Assembly (NCBI RefSeq): GCF_964204645.1
Contig: NC_134030.1
Coordinates: forward strand, 16,373,110 to 16,437,109
Source: Tubulanus polymorphus
Lineage: Eukaryota > Nemertea > Palaeonemertea > Tubulaniformes > Tubulanidae
Direction of reading: 5' to 3'
DNA length: 64,000 nucleotides
Both the position numbers and the translations under genes were made by a program. Under the pieces are notes generated by a model. It was not told the DNA's origin and ran no database searches. It saw only the letters and a program-made list of their open reading frames with translations. Positions 11,673-24,500 of this stretch are shown in pieces (the stretch's first letter is position 1; every line of letters starts with the position of its first letter).

Positions 11673-12926
11673 GGACATCCTGCAACTAAAGTATGCAGTA
11701 GAGTTCTCTTAGAATGGAGTTGATATTGGCAGCTCAGTCCCTATGAAAATAAATTAAAAACTAGATCTACACATTGCGGCTATAAATCTTTTCTTGTTTG
11801 ATAAATCAATCCACAATTGTCTCTTCCATGTATTACAGTACTCCCTGGTAGCTAAATAAAAGATCATGAGACCTCGAAACTTTGGGCAGGGGCTTATCAC
11901 TCCACCAACAATACATCTGCATCACACACCACAAAATAAAACACAGGTGCACATACTACATATCCAAACAAACATGTAAAGTAACAAGAGAGAGCCAGTA
12001 GTTATTTATCAGATCTCCAGATCATGACCACGGACGAACGAGCTGACGCTAGTATACCCACTTCACTTCATTGGGGGTATAATCCTACACTTATATATAT
12101 ATGATCAACATAACGGAAAATTCGACTGAATAGGTACATTGTATTCAGATATTTTATTGGGTCTTCTCAACCTCACTGAACAAATTTTTACAAAATAATA
12201 CAATACATATAATATGTAATTTACAACATAATTCTCACGCAATTTACCAAGAAAAATTATGGTAGGTCATCATTTTTATCATCTTAACAAATATTTAGAA
12301 TAAATCGACACATGATTTTTCCTTGTCTTTTGATTTAATCATATTAAGTAGCCAGTGAATAGTAAAAAATAAATTTAATCTAGATTGTATGTACGGTACT
12401 TCATTACTATCTTGCAATTAATTCTTGGCCCTCCATTTGCATATTCAAAATGGTACACCAAAACTTAATTTCAATAATGATCCAAGACCAAGGAGGAGGC
12501 GATTGTAGTTATGATATTTTAGATCAGGCTCTACCGCTAATCTAAGTATACCGGTACAAGACTATCTTTTGACTGCAACTTCGTCCTCATGACCCACCTC
12601 GATCATTCGGAGCCAATGAAATCCGTCCCACTTGAAATCCAGTCTAAACATCATGAATATTCAGATTGAATTGAGTGGATTTGACTGTATAAGTAATGTT
12701 TGCATTATGAGATCAAGTTGAATGCACCAATTATTGTCATGCAAATGTAAATGCAGTACCGGTATTCATATGAAATAAAACACAATCTTATTGTTCATTC
12801 TAGGCATTAACCACACAAGAGTTATCGATATCTTATTTACGAATTGGCCACACTCTATAAAACCTTGAGGCATTTTCCTGATGTCATAGTGAAATCACGT
12901 AGGCTTCATTGATTCATTTTTTTCAA
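11673..12926. other. Intergenic DNA, no gene seen
   Basis: AT-rich sequence between element A and the TA-flanked MITE. No ORF with recognisable motifs. A few ACCGGTA-type palindromes occur (for example near 12551 and 12760) with no clear role. Confidence 0.6.
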
Positions 12927-12928
12927 TA

Positions 12929-13088
12929 GGGGTCATTCATTTATTACGTACGCATTAGGGGAGGGGGAGGAGTGCAATTGCGTACTGTAATGCTTAATGT
13001 ATACGAAAAAATGGCCGATTTTGCGTACAGGGGGGAAAGGGGGTTGAAAAATTCAAATTTTATGCGTACGTAATAAATGAATGATCCC
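12929..13088. mobile_element. 160-bp palindromic MITE flanked by TA
   Basis: Termini GGGGTCATTCATTTATTACG (and TACGC beyond) and the matching GCGTACGTAATAAATGAATG ending ATCCC form ~25-bp inverted repeats, with TA on both sides (12927-12928, 13089-13090). The interior is G-rich. TA duplication and size fit a Tc1/mariner-type non-autonomous element. Confidence 0.8.
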
Positions 13089-14366
13089 TAGTGAGTATGG
13101 ATTTCAGTACAAATTATAAGTAATAAAATGATTAATAAATTTCAGCATTCAGATGAGATAATCTAAACTTGTCCAACAAATAAATGAATCCTTCGGTATT
13201 AAGTGTCTTAAATTTTGTTTTTTGAATTGAAAAGAAAATTTCTGAGCAAGCTGTTTTGAAAAAGGTGCATTTCATAAAAGGATAAAAACAAGATTTTGTA
13301 CTATTTGAAGGAAATTTTTGGTAACATAAGACCAATGTTGCAAAATTAACTTGCAAAACCCAACTCCCACTCAAGACAAGTACCGGTATATCTTCTAATG
13401 GCTTAGTATCTTAACGACTTTTTTCGCATGATTTCATTAAGTGAATATTTGAAGGTCTCTTGTTATTTCCTAACAAAGAGTATATTAATTCTGGATTGTA
13501 GAAATGTGGCCATCTTGAGCGAGATATGCAATTGGATAGTAGGTACTTCATAAACAGGGTCAGAAAAACATTTCCACAATATCCAAGTTGAATGTTCCAT
13601 GAATAAAATGGATCCAACTTTAAAATGATCTTTCATAGTGGGTATATGAAATGCATTGGCAGAGATGTCAACCAGTGAATTTCTGAATCTGAAACAACTG
13701 GGATATTTTTGGGTACATAATATATATATTTATCACCCACTCGAAAAAACATTCAGGCATACTGGTATGGATATAATTCCCATTTTATACAGCTCAATGG
13801 CTGAACCAGGGAAGTGCGGGGGGCGCGCATACCTACTTTTTTGGCAGAGTGACCTTGGAATTTTCTACCCAAGACTTTTTCTTTAGAAAATGGGGAAATT
13901 ATTAACATATTTGACTACTTATTTCAACTAGGGAAGTGCTCAGAATGCGTCTAATTTTTCAAAAAATTTTCTGTAGGAGCATACCCAGACCCTGCCCCAT
14001 ATGTGAGTAGTGACCCAAGTAAGTAGTGCGCACCCCCTTTTCTGAAAATCTAGATCCGCCCCTGAAGCTTTATCATAGAACAGCAAAGCACCAGGCAGTG
14101 ACCTTTGGTTGGCAACTCTATTCATTAATCTAACCTCATCAAATGCTCAAAATATAAAAAGCCACTAAAAACTGCATTAAAAATGCAAATTGTCAATAGG
14201 ACTCATCACGAATTGCAAAAATTTTGCTTCAACACATATCACCTGAAGTGTAACTAAACACCTTTGAACTTTCCTCATTCACAAAGTAATATCATTACAA
14301 CATTTCTTTGATATAATTTTATAACATCTATATAAATTTTTAGCTGTAATAACTATAATAATAATA

Positions 14367-14397
<31 letters not shown>

Positions 14398-16110
14398 AGA
14401 TAATACATATATTTAATATAAAACATTATTTTGTTCCAAACACATATATTTATAAATGCCAGCAAATTGTGATAGTGTAGTACCGGTATGCAGCATGTGG
14501 GTACTAGTTTACAAAAAAATTCAAAAACCCCCAAAATTGTTCTCCTGTGCTTTGTCATATGAATGTCTGTGATGAATCATCACTATTCTAAACATTTAAG
14601 TACATCATTAATAAGTAAATATAGATTATCAATTTCCTGTTCATGTAAATTTTGCAGTTCCTACTTAATCCAGGAACCTGAGCTATGCAAAAACAACTAG
14701 TCTCGAGAGATGTAATAGTAAGAACTCGGACCATAAAACTGTTCTATGATAGACAAGTTAAATTTCTAAATGCATGAATAAAAAGATCAGCACCATTTTT
14801 ATAATAAAATGCATGTATATGTATCTATGAGAAATTTGTTCATCTTTCAATAGTTTGTATCAAAAAGGCAGGATGGAAAAGAACCAGTAAATTCAAGTAC
14901 AAAATTAATAAATATTGTATAAAAACCCTTTGAACCAGTCAAAAATCGTTACATGTAAACTCAAACATCAGCGATGAATAATATTCAGTCCAAAATCACA
15001 GCAGCTGCTTACCACATAAGGGAACATTTATTCATTACATATATACACAAAGGGCTCACATCAAATGCTTAATGGATCGCATAAATAGGGAGGGTCTTAG
15101 ATGATTGTAGGCACATGTGCTTACATCAAAATGTTATAGCAATGTCTTAACTGTCAACTTCAATGCCCCTAAGTGACAGACGTTGAAGTAAACAAGAGCA
15201 CTAGAGGCACTAAGCAGGTGCAGATTTAGGGGGGTGGACCATTAATTAAGTGTCCATTCGAATTTCAAGGTCCACCCCATTCAAAGAATCGTAAGTCCAC
15301 CCTTGCTACTGCTAGCCTGTAATATTCGCTTAACATGAATAATCCAATTGATGGGTCATTTGGACGAAACACAATTTCTGCTCGAAATTGACCAATGAGC
15401 AGTGAAGCCGTTTGTTCATTGATCTCATTGATTTGAATGTGGAATAAATGTGGACTGGATTTCATGCAACTTTGTTCAGTAAAATAAAATTTGATTGAAT
15501 TTTCAATTCAAGCACATGGCTAATTTGTATATCAAGGTCATCCATGCCTAGCGTAGATAACAACATTTTTTTTCCCCAACCCTTGCATAATTGACAAAGA
15601 TACATTTTCTCAAGTGCAAATGGAAATTCCTCCCTTAAACCAAATCAACTATGACTCGAGATTTCACAGGAATCAGACTTGAAGTACAATTTTTAATTTT
15701 AAAATAAAACCGGAAGTAAAACAGATGACGACACTACCTGTTCACATGAACGCCTGCTGATTTCTGTGGCTAATCCAATAATAAAGGAGACTTTGCTCTT
15801 TGATTGACTTTTTAGGAGTTATTCTTTGCGTTCAGATTTTCGTGAAAATTTCAACAAGGCCCTTTTTCAAAATTTGGCTTACTTGAAAATTGGATAATAA
15901 TTCAAAACACGTAGAATGCCAGCTGCAAATTAACTCGGACTTCTTATTCTGTCACCAGTGCTGGCTACGAGTATATTTAAAAATTCTTCATCTTTACAAT
16001 AAGATATTTGCACTCCAGATTGTGGGAATGACATACGTAGCTTCTGACTGCAATTAACTGATATCAATCTCAGTGAAGAGTTAACAAATAAAAACCCACA
16101 GTTAGACCTG
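13089..16110. other. Intergenic DNA, no gene seen
   Basis: Apart from the (TAA)n tract and a possible hAT MITE end at 14030-14062 (TCTAGATCCGCCCCTG), no coding similarity or structured repeat is recognised. Short ORFs here lack any family motif. Confidence 0.6.
14351..14398. repeat. (TAA)n microsatellite
   Basis: About 48 bp of ATA/TAA repeats with one interruption. It explains the poly-tyrosine reading on the minus strand. Confidence 0.95.
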
Positions 16111-16134
16111 TAAAAACAGTTTATTTTCCTTACA

Positions 16135-16222
16135 GTTTCGAGGCTTTAACTAAGCCTCAACATCAGAAAACAAAAAACACAGTAATGATTATTGTTTTTT
16201 GTTCCTCTGATGATGAGGCTTA
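16135..16222 (-). repeat. Inverted arms with hammerhead-ribozyme-like core motifs
   Basis: On the minus strand, CTGATG (16166-16161) is followed by TT, a 7-bp stem GAGGCTT/AAGCCTC with a 5-nt loop, and GAAAC (16139-16135). This resembles the CUGANGA-stem II-GAAA core of hammerhead ribozymes, such as those in Penelope-like retroelement termini. A facing arm on the plus strand carries intact CTGATGA (16207-16213) followed by TGAGGCTTAATTAGG but has lost the GAAA. Stem III would need a bulge and stem I is not evident, so activity is doubtful. Confidence 0.35.
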
Positions 16223-16230
16223 ATTAGGTG

Positions 16231-18156
16231 GATGGCGGTAACAACATTTGGTATATTATTGGTCATGTTACAGACATTCTGAGATGCGATAGATGTTTTC
16301 ATGGGTGATGTCAAGACTGGTGGATAATCGAGTGCGCTGTATAGTTGTATATACAAATAAATGGATGATCCCTTATATAGGTAACTGAGGTGAATAATAC
16401 ATATATAATTGAAATTCATTCAGTTTGTAAAAAGTTAGATCAAATTCAAGGTACACATACATTAAAATTTGTTTGAACAGATGTTAGACTGTAAACAATT
16501 AAGAATTCAAAGACATTTTATGAAAGTGGTCTTAAAGATTGTACATAAAATCTGTGATCAAGTTGCTAATTTCTAAGACACTCGATCACGTTGACGGTGT
16601 TTACAATAGAAACCACTGCCTCTGATAATCGGGTAGATGGGCTTCTTGTTTGACAAATGTCTTAAGTTTTACTCAAGTATTTAGCACATAGGTATATGCA
16701 ATGACTTACTGGCTGCAAACACCAGGTGTTACAATAAAGCACTAGTTATGTTTATTTAAATTTAGTTCATTTTATGAACTTTGAACTGAAATTTTAGGAT
16801 TCCAAATCCAACATTAAATTGTATTACTAAACAAGTCATCAAATAGATAGAAAGATTCACTTCCCAATTAATTGATTTACTAATGAGAAAAGTTGATTTT
16901 GAATTGAAATGTAGAATGAATCTAAAAGAAATTGGAGCATTTAACCAAGTAACCGCTAGCGACACTGGCAGATCCTCACTTGCACAGTGATGCTGATACC
17001 TCATGAACTAAAGTTTAACCTAGATGTCTCATTTGTGCTTACATGAGAAAAAGTTGAATTGTATTCCACTATTTTGAAACAACATAAATGAGTGGTAGGG
17101 GTTGTATGATAATAAATGCCAGCAGATAAGAATGAGTGAGTTTCAGAGAGAAATCATATCATTAGTAACAAGGTGAAAACACAGACATGAAAAACGATCA
17201 AGGAGTCTCTACATCTCCTAAAACCCACCTTGTCTCAATAAGTAGATACACTATCAAATTTCATAACAAAAACTTTTTACAATCAAAAACCATTTAACAA
17301 TTAAACAAGATGATCGATGGCAGCTAGGCACGATATTTTTCATACATAAGAAAATAATAACGTTTTTAAAATTCATATTTACTTCAACAACAACCAGCCA
17401 GCAGTTGTTTTACGAATCAATTTGGAACGCAAAAAGCACACAACCTTCTGAGAGGTCAAGGCACGATAGGGGATCAGTAAAATTCATTAAGTACATGCAC
17501 AAAACTTAAACAGTAAAATTACATCATCTCACGTGTATGAACATTGCTGGTACATTCAAAGTATCAAATTTCAGAAGTTGGTGCAGGGTCGATACGGCAG
17601 ATTAATACCTCCGATTGTCCACACCCCTCCCTCCATTATGGAACACCAATGACGATGAAACATATCCAGTTTTTACCGAGTAATTAAGATTAAGAATCAT
17701 ATTTTACATACATTCCTGTACTATAGGTGGAACGTAAATGATATCCAGATTAGATCAAGGATAGAATTAAACTGATTAAGCAACTCAAACTGTAAGACAA
17801 AAGATAAATCTTTCTCATCCTCTGCTGCTGAGAGTGAATCAAAGTATTTCAAATGACACTGCAGTGCGGTGTATATCAGACATTTTGTATATCGTGAGTC
17901 ATCTTTTCATAGTGATTACTACTAAGATAACAAATGAACTGATACACCACACTACAGTGTAGATGCACTGAAAGGTTTCAAGCCCTAAATAGTATTCTTG
18001 CCAATACAGAAAATTCTGCGTATATACTTAACGAACAGCCCCTTAAACGATTATTGACCTCTTATGTCCAGCAGTAAAATACGAAGACCGCCATGAAAGT
18101 CAGTGGTGACAGTTCACTAAAACAACTAGTGAGTGTAAGGGGCGACTTGTGATAGT
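16231..18156 (-). other. Probable Ets1/2 3' untranslated region and downstream flank
   Basis: No ORF or repeat family is recognised across this 1.9 kb downstream of the Ets stop codon. A minus-strand AATAAA lies near 16749-16754 (TTTATT on the plus strand) and would give a 3' UTR of about 1.4 kb if used. This is position-based inference only; transcript ends cannot be read from the sequence. Confidence 0.3.
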
Positions 18157-18500
18157 TCAGTCTTCATCGCGATCACTCTGTGGGGTCAGATCGTAACGAG
18201 CGAACAATTCCTCTGGACTGAATCCCATCAGTGAATTTAAATCGCAGACGAAGCGATACACGTAACGTTTTCCAGCTGTTTTATGGATGATATTTTTGTC
18301 ATAGTAGTAACGCAAACCGCGACTCAGTTTTTCGTAGTTCATCTTGGGCTTGTTTTTGCGTATGCCCCATCGACGTGCAACCTCGTCTGGATCGGTCAGT
18401 TTAAATTCCCAGCCGTCGCCAGTCCAGTTGATGAAATTTTGACAGTTTTTGTCCGTCAATAATTCCAATAGGAACTGCCACAGTTGTATCGGACCACTTC
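18157..18500 (-). CDS. Ets1/2: Ets1/2 coding exon 7 (ETS domain, stop codon)
   Basis: The exon encodes residues 342-455 and ends in TGA at 18159-18157. The acceptor is CTCTTTATAG|GAAGTGG. The complete ETS domain starts [13 protein letters not shown]. It continues through [10 protein letters not shown] and [10 protein letters not shown] to the recognition helix [15 protein letters not shown], whose two arginines (R402, R405) contact GGAA in known structures, and then [11 protein letters not shown]. The tail [10 protein letters not shown] is the C-terminal helix typical of Ets1/2. Near-identity to Ets1/2 and Pointed makes this the most secure call in the window. The open frame extends past 18500 to 18564, but that part is intron. 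Confidence 0.98.
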
Positions 18501-21500
18501 CTATAAAGAGATATGGTGACATTTTGATTAAATTGAGCGCAAATTTTTTGTCAATTCTGAACACTACATAATGATAAAGGAGAAAGAAACCTTAGCTAAG
18601 TCCTAAATGTCTAAGGATCTTTACATCTCAGGCTTGAAAGCCAACATTTTAGAACAAGGCTTGTCAAATGAATTCATCAATGTCATCCGTGAAGAGCATT
18701 TGAATCATAAGTATTGATTATTGAGTATTGATTTTGAATTTGATTAATGATTGCATTCCCTGGCCAATAAAGGGAATTATGTTAGTGGTAGAAATACCCA
18801 ATTCTTTGAAGTAGGTAAAAATTTTTGAAACTTTTGAATTGGATACGATCTGACGATTTTAACTAATACATGTTATATTATACTGTATGATATAACAAAA
18901 AAAATATCATGGGTATTCTAATGAGTGTATGATTGGAATTAGAAAAATCCACAAATTAGCATTTCAAGCTAAGAAGGTAAGAAGCTCAAATATATTACAT
19001 TAGCTTAAAGATCAAGCGTAGCCCCATTCATCAAAATTTGTATTATGATCTTACTCAACAGCTCACCCGTAAACTAGTACAAAATATCATTTTTCCGATG
19101 AACACTGAACTTGAATAAATATATGGGTTTGAAGAATGAATAACAGGTGTACGAATTTTCTGAATGCGCACTGACTATTTGCTATGTGTGTGACATCATA
19201 CGGGTTATACAGAGAATACAACATGCACTGCACACAGTCATGTTATCAGGGTAAGTTATCAGGGGCAGATCTAGGATAAAAATGGGTACTTTTTATGAAA
19301 CGCCACGCACTCCGGATACTTCTACACCATTTTAGGGGTGCTTTCGGTCATTTCATGCGTTGAAAAAATATTATAGGTGGAAAACCTTGGTCAAAAAATG
19401 ACATTTTTGAAGGCATTCAAAGTTGAGGGGGGGTCCAGACACACCAACATCCCCCTAGATCTGCCCCTGAGTTTTATTGGATTTCTTCCTACTCAATGCC
19501 AAATTAATTCATGATTAAGCATTGGTATAATCATTATTTTCATCATAACTGTAATCATTTAAATATACTGTCAATTGGCGCAAAAGCGTGGTAGCCAGCA
19601 AGGTAAACACGACTACTTAGACAAGATTTTAACAGTATCAGTAGACTTTCCCACGCCTCTTAAGAGACATACTGCAAGCTAATGAATGTACGTATAAAGG
19701 TATGTCATATAGGATACGGGGTATAAATAAAACTTTGAATACCATGTATATCAACATGAAACAAGAAATTCACGCTGGCTTGAATTCAGCGTATAGCCCC
19801 TATTATGACATCATCAGTGCCATCTATAAGGGTGTCAGATGAACAACGCGATGTGAAAATTCCTTCAAATTTACACTTTTCAAACATTTATATTTCAATA
19901 ATCCATCATTCATGACAGCAAAAATTCCCCAAGAATGATTATTATATGTTTATGTAACATTACCTATCTTTAAAAACAAATGCTATTGTGGGCTACGCTT
20001 GATCTTAAATTCAAAATATTTCAAATAAAAATTCTAATAATTTATCACATGGCACAGTGAAATATACCACAAGTTAAAAAGAGTTTACACAAACTAGCAT
20101 GTCTACTAGCTCACACAAAATATTCCAGTTCAAATTTTTCCTCTAAAGAATATTGTACTTACCTGAATAACCGCTTAACGATGGACTTGACTGTTTGATA
20201 TCAGGTATGTTTTGTTGTTGTGGCGTTCCACGTAGGCTCGGATGAAAATAACCAGTCACGGAATGGAATTCGTTATTTGCCCATGGATTCGCTAATTCGT
20301 GATCAATCCAATAGTCTCTCTGTAATGTCGGAATCATCTGATAGGGGGCACTGTATACATCAACTGGAGGGCTTGGATATGGTCCTATAAGAATAAGTTT
20401 AAAAAAAAATGATCACCATGAATATTTGGCTTCTCCCAAGAATAGCTAATAAACAATCATTATATTGTCTTATTTTAAAAATGAAGTTATTGGAGAAAAT
20501 ATAAGACTTTTTCTTCAGTGATTATTTTTCTAAAAATTTGCTCTCACATTAATCTGGTATGAGTTATATTAACCTGACTATGGTAACATTTATAAATTCA
20601 AATAGAGAAATTACTTTAAAACAATCATCTTATCAACAGTATTCAAAAAGCTGATAAATTAATCTGACACATTTACCAGAGTTGATTTTCCTTTGTTGTT
20701 CATATTTTTGTTCAGGCATCATTGCATAAAAATCTGCATGCGAATTATCATAGAAATTCCCACTGGGAGGTGTTACGTCCAAGCGCTGATAATCGACCTC
20801 GTCGTAACCCAGGTTCCCACCACCAGTGTTTGCCTGTTGTACATTAACTGTGTCACTGTTAGGCTTGTTCTGTGATATTTCTGAGATAGCTGGGATCTGA
20901 TATGAACCTAAAAAACAACAACAAGAAAACAAAGAGATCAGTTATAAGAATTTTACATCTTAATAGTGTAGAATCTTACCAATCTCAACTAACTCTTACT
21001 CAGTAGTTGACATCAACACAGATAGAATTTCACCAGACTCCAATGAGTAAGACAGTCTACTGTTTCCAATACTCTCAAATAATTCCCCATTATTGACCCC
21101 ACCCGAGAATTCAAAGAAGGCACAGTCTGCAACAAACGTACCAAGTACGTGCTGGTATATGAAATTTCATGATTTCATTAATTCAGAATAGAATGATTTC
21201 ATATTTGTGATAAAACCAACAAACACAATGACTCCTCAAGTTCATGTAAATATATTCTATGGCCATTTATTTCAATCAAACCATGTTATCTATAATATAC
21301 TGAAAAGTACCTTTTTATATCATAATACAGTCAAATCTACTTGATCGGGATCAATTCAATTCAGATTATGATCTAATCTGGATATCATTTATGGTCCACC
21401 AGTAACACACAACCTCAATAATAATCTAAGATGTGTTTCTTAAATGAGATGTTAATTTTTTGGATAGATAACAGCGATTTTCCATAAATAACATATATAT

Positions 21501-24500
21501 TATCGTACACTAACTCAACGGACAAAGAAACATTTTTGTGTTATTATTTGATGTGAATTTCTAGAGGGTTAATTAGAGAGAAATTTCGTGCGAAATGTGA
21601 TATATCATTTTCTTAAACTACAGGGGAGAGTGCACACAAGCAGTTAATTAGGATTTTTGATATTAAAAAAATAAACTACTCAATATTCATAACCACAAAT
21701 GGACTCATAGGGGGCAGTATTATCTGTTATCTCAATCAGTTACAAATCATTCTCAACAAACAATCTTCTAGGGTTCTAGCCAGAACGCATATCTAGATTG
21801 TTTTGATTTATCAACTCGCCAACCTTAATGAGGAATTCAGTTACCTGCTTGTGAATCTGATTGATTCATGGGTTTGGGTCAGGGAAAGCATGCTATCTAT
21901 TTCAAGGAGATCATCACAGGCAAAATGGAAATTAAACATCAGGGATAGCCCCCTGATAATCTTAGGCAGGGATATCCCAACATTATCTGTACCGGACGAC
22001 TGAACTTCACAGAATCGATGAACCAAAGAACTAGGCCTACTGAATCAAAGAAGGTTCCCGGAATCATTGATTTTCTTTATGAAACACGAAGAGTCCATGT
22101 GAATTTTATATATTCCGAAGATATCTTCCAAATTGGGCCAACATTTGATCGAATTTAGCAAAAAGAAATTTTGTATGGTATTTGAGAAAATTTCAGATGG
22201 ACTATGGAAATGGCCTAAGGCCATTTTCACTGGTACTTCGGGTCATGTATTCATTTTATTATCATTTAGAAAATCATTTGCTTTTCGACACTACATTCGC
22301 TACACGAAGGGAATTTGCCAAACTACATAAACCGTAGTAACCATAAAATTAGAATTGAAACTGATATACAACTGTGTCCGTCACTGCGGAAGGGATTCTC
22401 TATATACCGGTATATAGTGGTGCCATCACTTCATTCGTTGGTTCTAGCCAGTAATAAGATAAAATCCCACTATTTACAGATTAAAAGAATTTAAAAACCA
22501 GAATTTATTTATTAAATCTAAAATATATAAAAGACACGACGTTTCGATCTCAATAGTGGGATTTTATCTTATTATCCGTTCACCACGTTTGAGTGTGGTC
22601 ATCGTTCTATTCTAGCCAGTGTCCGTGTAAAATTCAAATTCAAGTATTCTTAACGTTATTCTTGCTGTTAATGTGCTACTGTCATCATATGTGCAACTTA
22701 TATAATATTGTATTGTTTATTTTACGATAATTTAATGAATGAAATTGGAAAATAAAACTGATAATTATCTAATTCAGCGATTCAGGTATTCAGTGGTTAA
22801 TCGATTCCATTCAAACACTGGTCAGGACCAGAAGGGCAACAAACGATTTTCAAGGACGGCTCTGGTGAGGTTCAGGTATACATAATCGTGTGCCTACTAA
22901 CAGGCACACACCTAACATTATTCTGGGAGTGTACCTATCCATTAACAAACTATATGGGAACTGTGCCAAAAATCATTGACTATCTAGGAAAAGATTCTAC
23001 CGAGCCATTTAATCCCTTAAGGGCTATATCTACATAACATTTTAAGAGAGCAACCCTCTTCTCTGGAATGATTAATGATGGGACATGATTATAAGTAATA
23101 ATTTCAAAAAGACTATTTGACGATAATATTCTGAGAAAGTTATCGAATTACGTGCGTTCCAAGAATTTCTGCTGCATCAAAGTCATTTGCTAATTAGTGG
23201 AAGAGGGTTTTAATCGCTTTTCATGTGGCTGTGCTGGCTCCAGTGTCTACTGTAGATAACTCTCAACACCAAGATAAATAAATTCTTTCTTTCTCTTTTG
23301 TTCTTTTAGATGTTTATGAAACGATAAGTTCAAAATGTAACCAAAGGGTCTCCTGGTAAGTGACGGAGAGTAAGGGAAAATGACTGTACTTCTTGCACTA
23401 GAGCTAATAAAATTGACGCCCATCCCAGTCATAATTAGAAATCACAAATACAGAAATTTGGCTGCACGCTACATATGTACTAATGAATTAAGCCAAATTA
23501 TTGTCGTTAACTAATCCAAACATTTTGAGTCCTTGTTTTTCATTAGCATTGCTTACAATTTAAATTGATTTATTTTCATTTTTTTCTAATTAAGGGGCTC
23601 CCAACTTGACTACCATGTTACAAGGCTATGAAGAATGATACCTTACTAAATACATAGCAATAGTATTTTGCTGCTGGTATTCATGAACTTTGAACCAATG
23701 CACAAAGTACATGCCTATATGCTTGGCAGCCAAACAAACAGCTTACAAAGTCTATTTTTTGTGTTATTCATAAAGAGTTATTTCTGAATGTATGAAATTT
23801 GATTGGAGAATGTGAAAATAAACATCATGACGAATCAGTGTGTAACTCACAACTGTGGCACTGGAATCAAATCAAACTACACTGCTGAGGACTTAAGCTA
23901 TGGAAATGGATCAAGCATCAAATCAAACCCATAACTTTAAAGCTCTGAACCCAGTTCCACAATTGTGAATTAAGAACTGAGTTAACTCAGTGAACTAATT
24001 TCTACTCAAGAGTTAACTCGTACTCACAAAACTGTGGAACTGAATTCGAGAATTCACTCTAAGACGTAGAACTGGATCCTGATCTATTACACGTAATTTT
24101 GTCTATTAACTTATACATCAACTGTGTATCAACATCTGTGCACACAATTACATTAAAATTATTTGAGTGCATAACACTTATGGTAATACAATGTATATCT
24201 ATAGTAGTGTTTGTACCTATCAACCATAATATCATTTGAAACTACCACTAGGGGCAACACATGAGATAAAAGTTACTTAGTAACACCATGTCCTAATCCA
24301 ATGAAAACAGGAGTATACCACTTAGTAAATCAGCTTAGAATTTACAGCTGCTAAATGTAGAAATCACAATGATGAATCAATCCGTAGTATCAGGTTAACT
24401 TAAAAATTTTTCTGAATTGCATTTTTTCACCCATTATCGCCAATCATTATTCATACAATGTAATTCAAATAAATAGGACAATAAAAGCTTAACTAGAATA

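Noticed and set aside
14340-14558. 72-aa ORF ending in poly-tyrosine on the minus strand
   Set aside because: It is a translation of the (TAA)n microsatellite.
18501-18564. Upstream extension of the ETS exon reading frame to an ATG-like start
   Set aside because: A splice acceptor at 18501-18502 and phase-consistent joining to exon 6 show this is intron.
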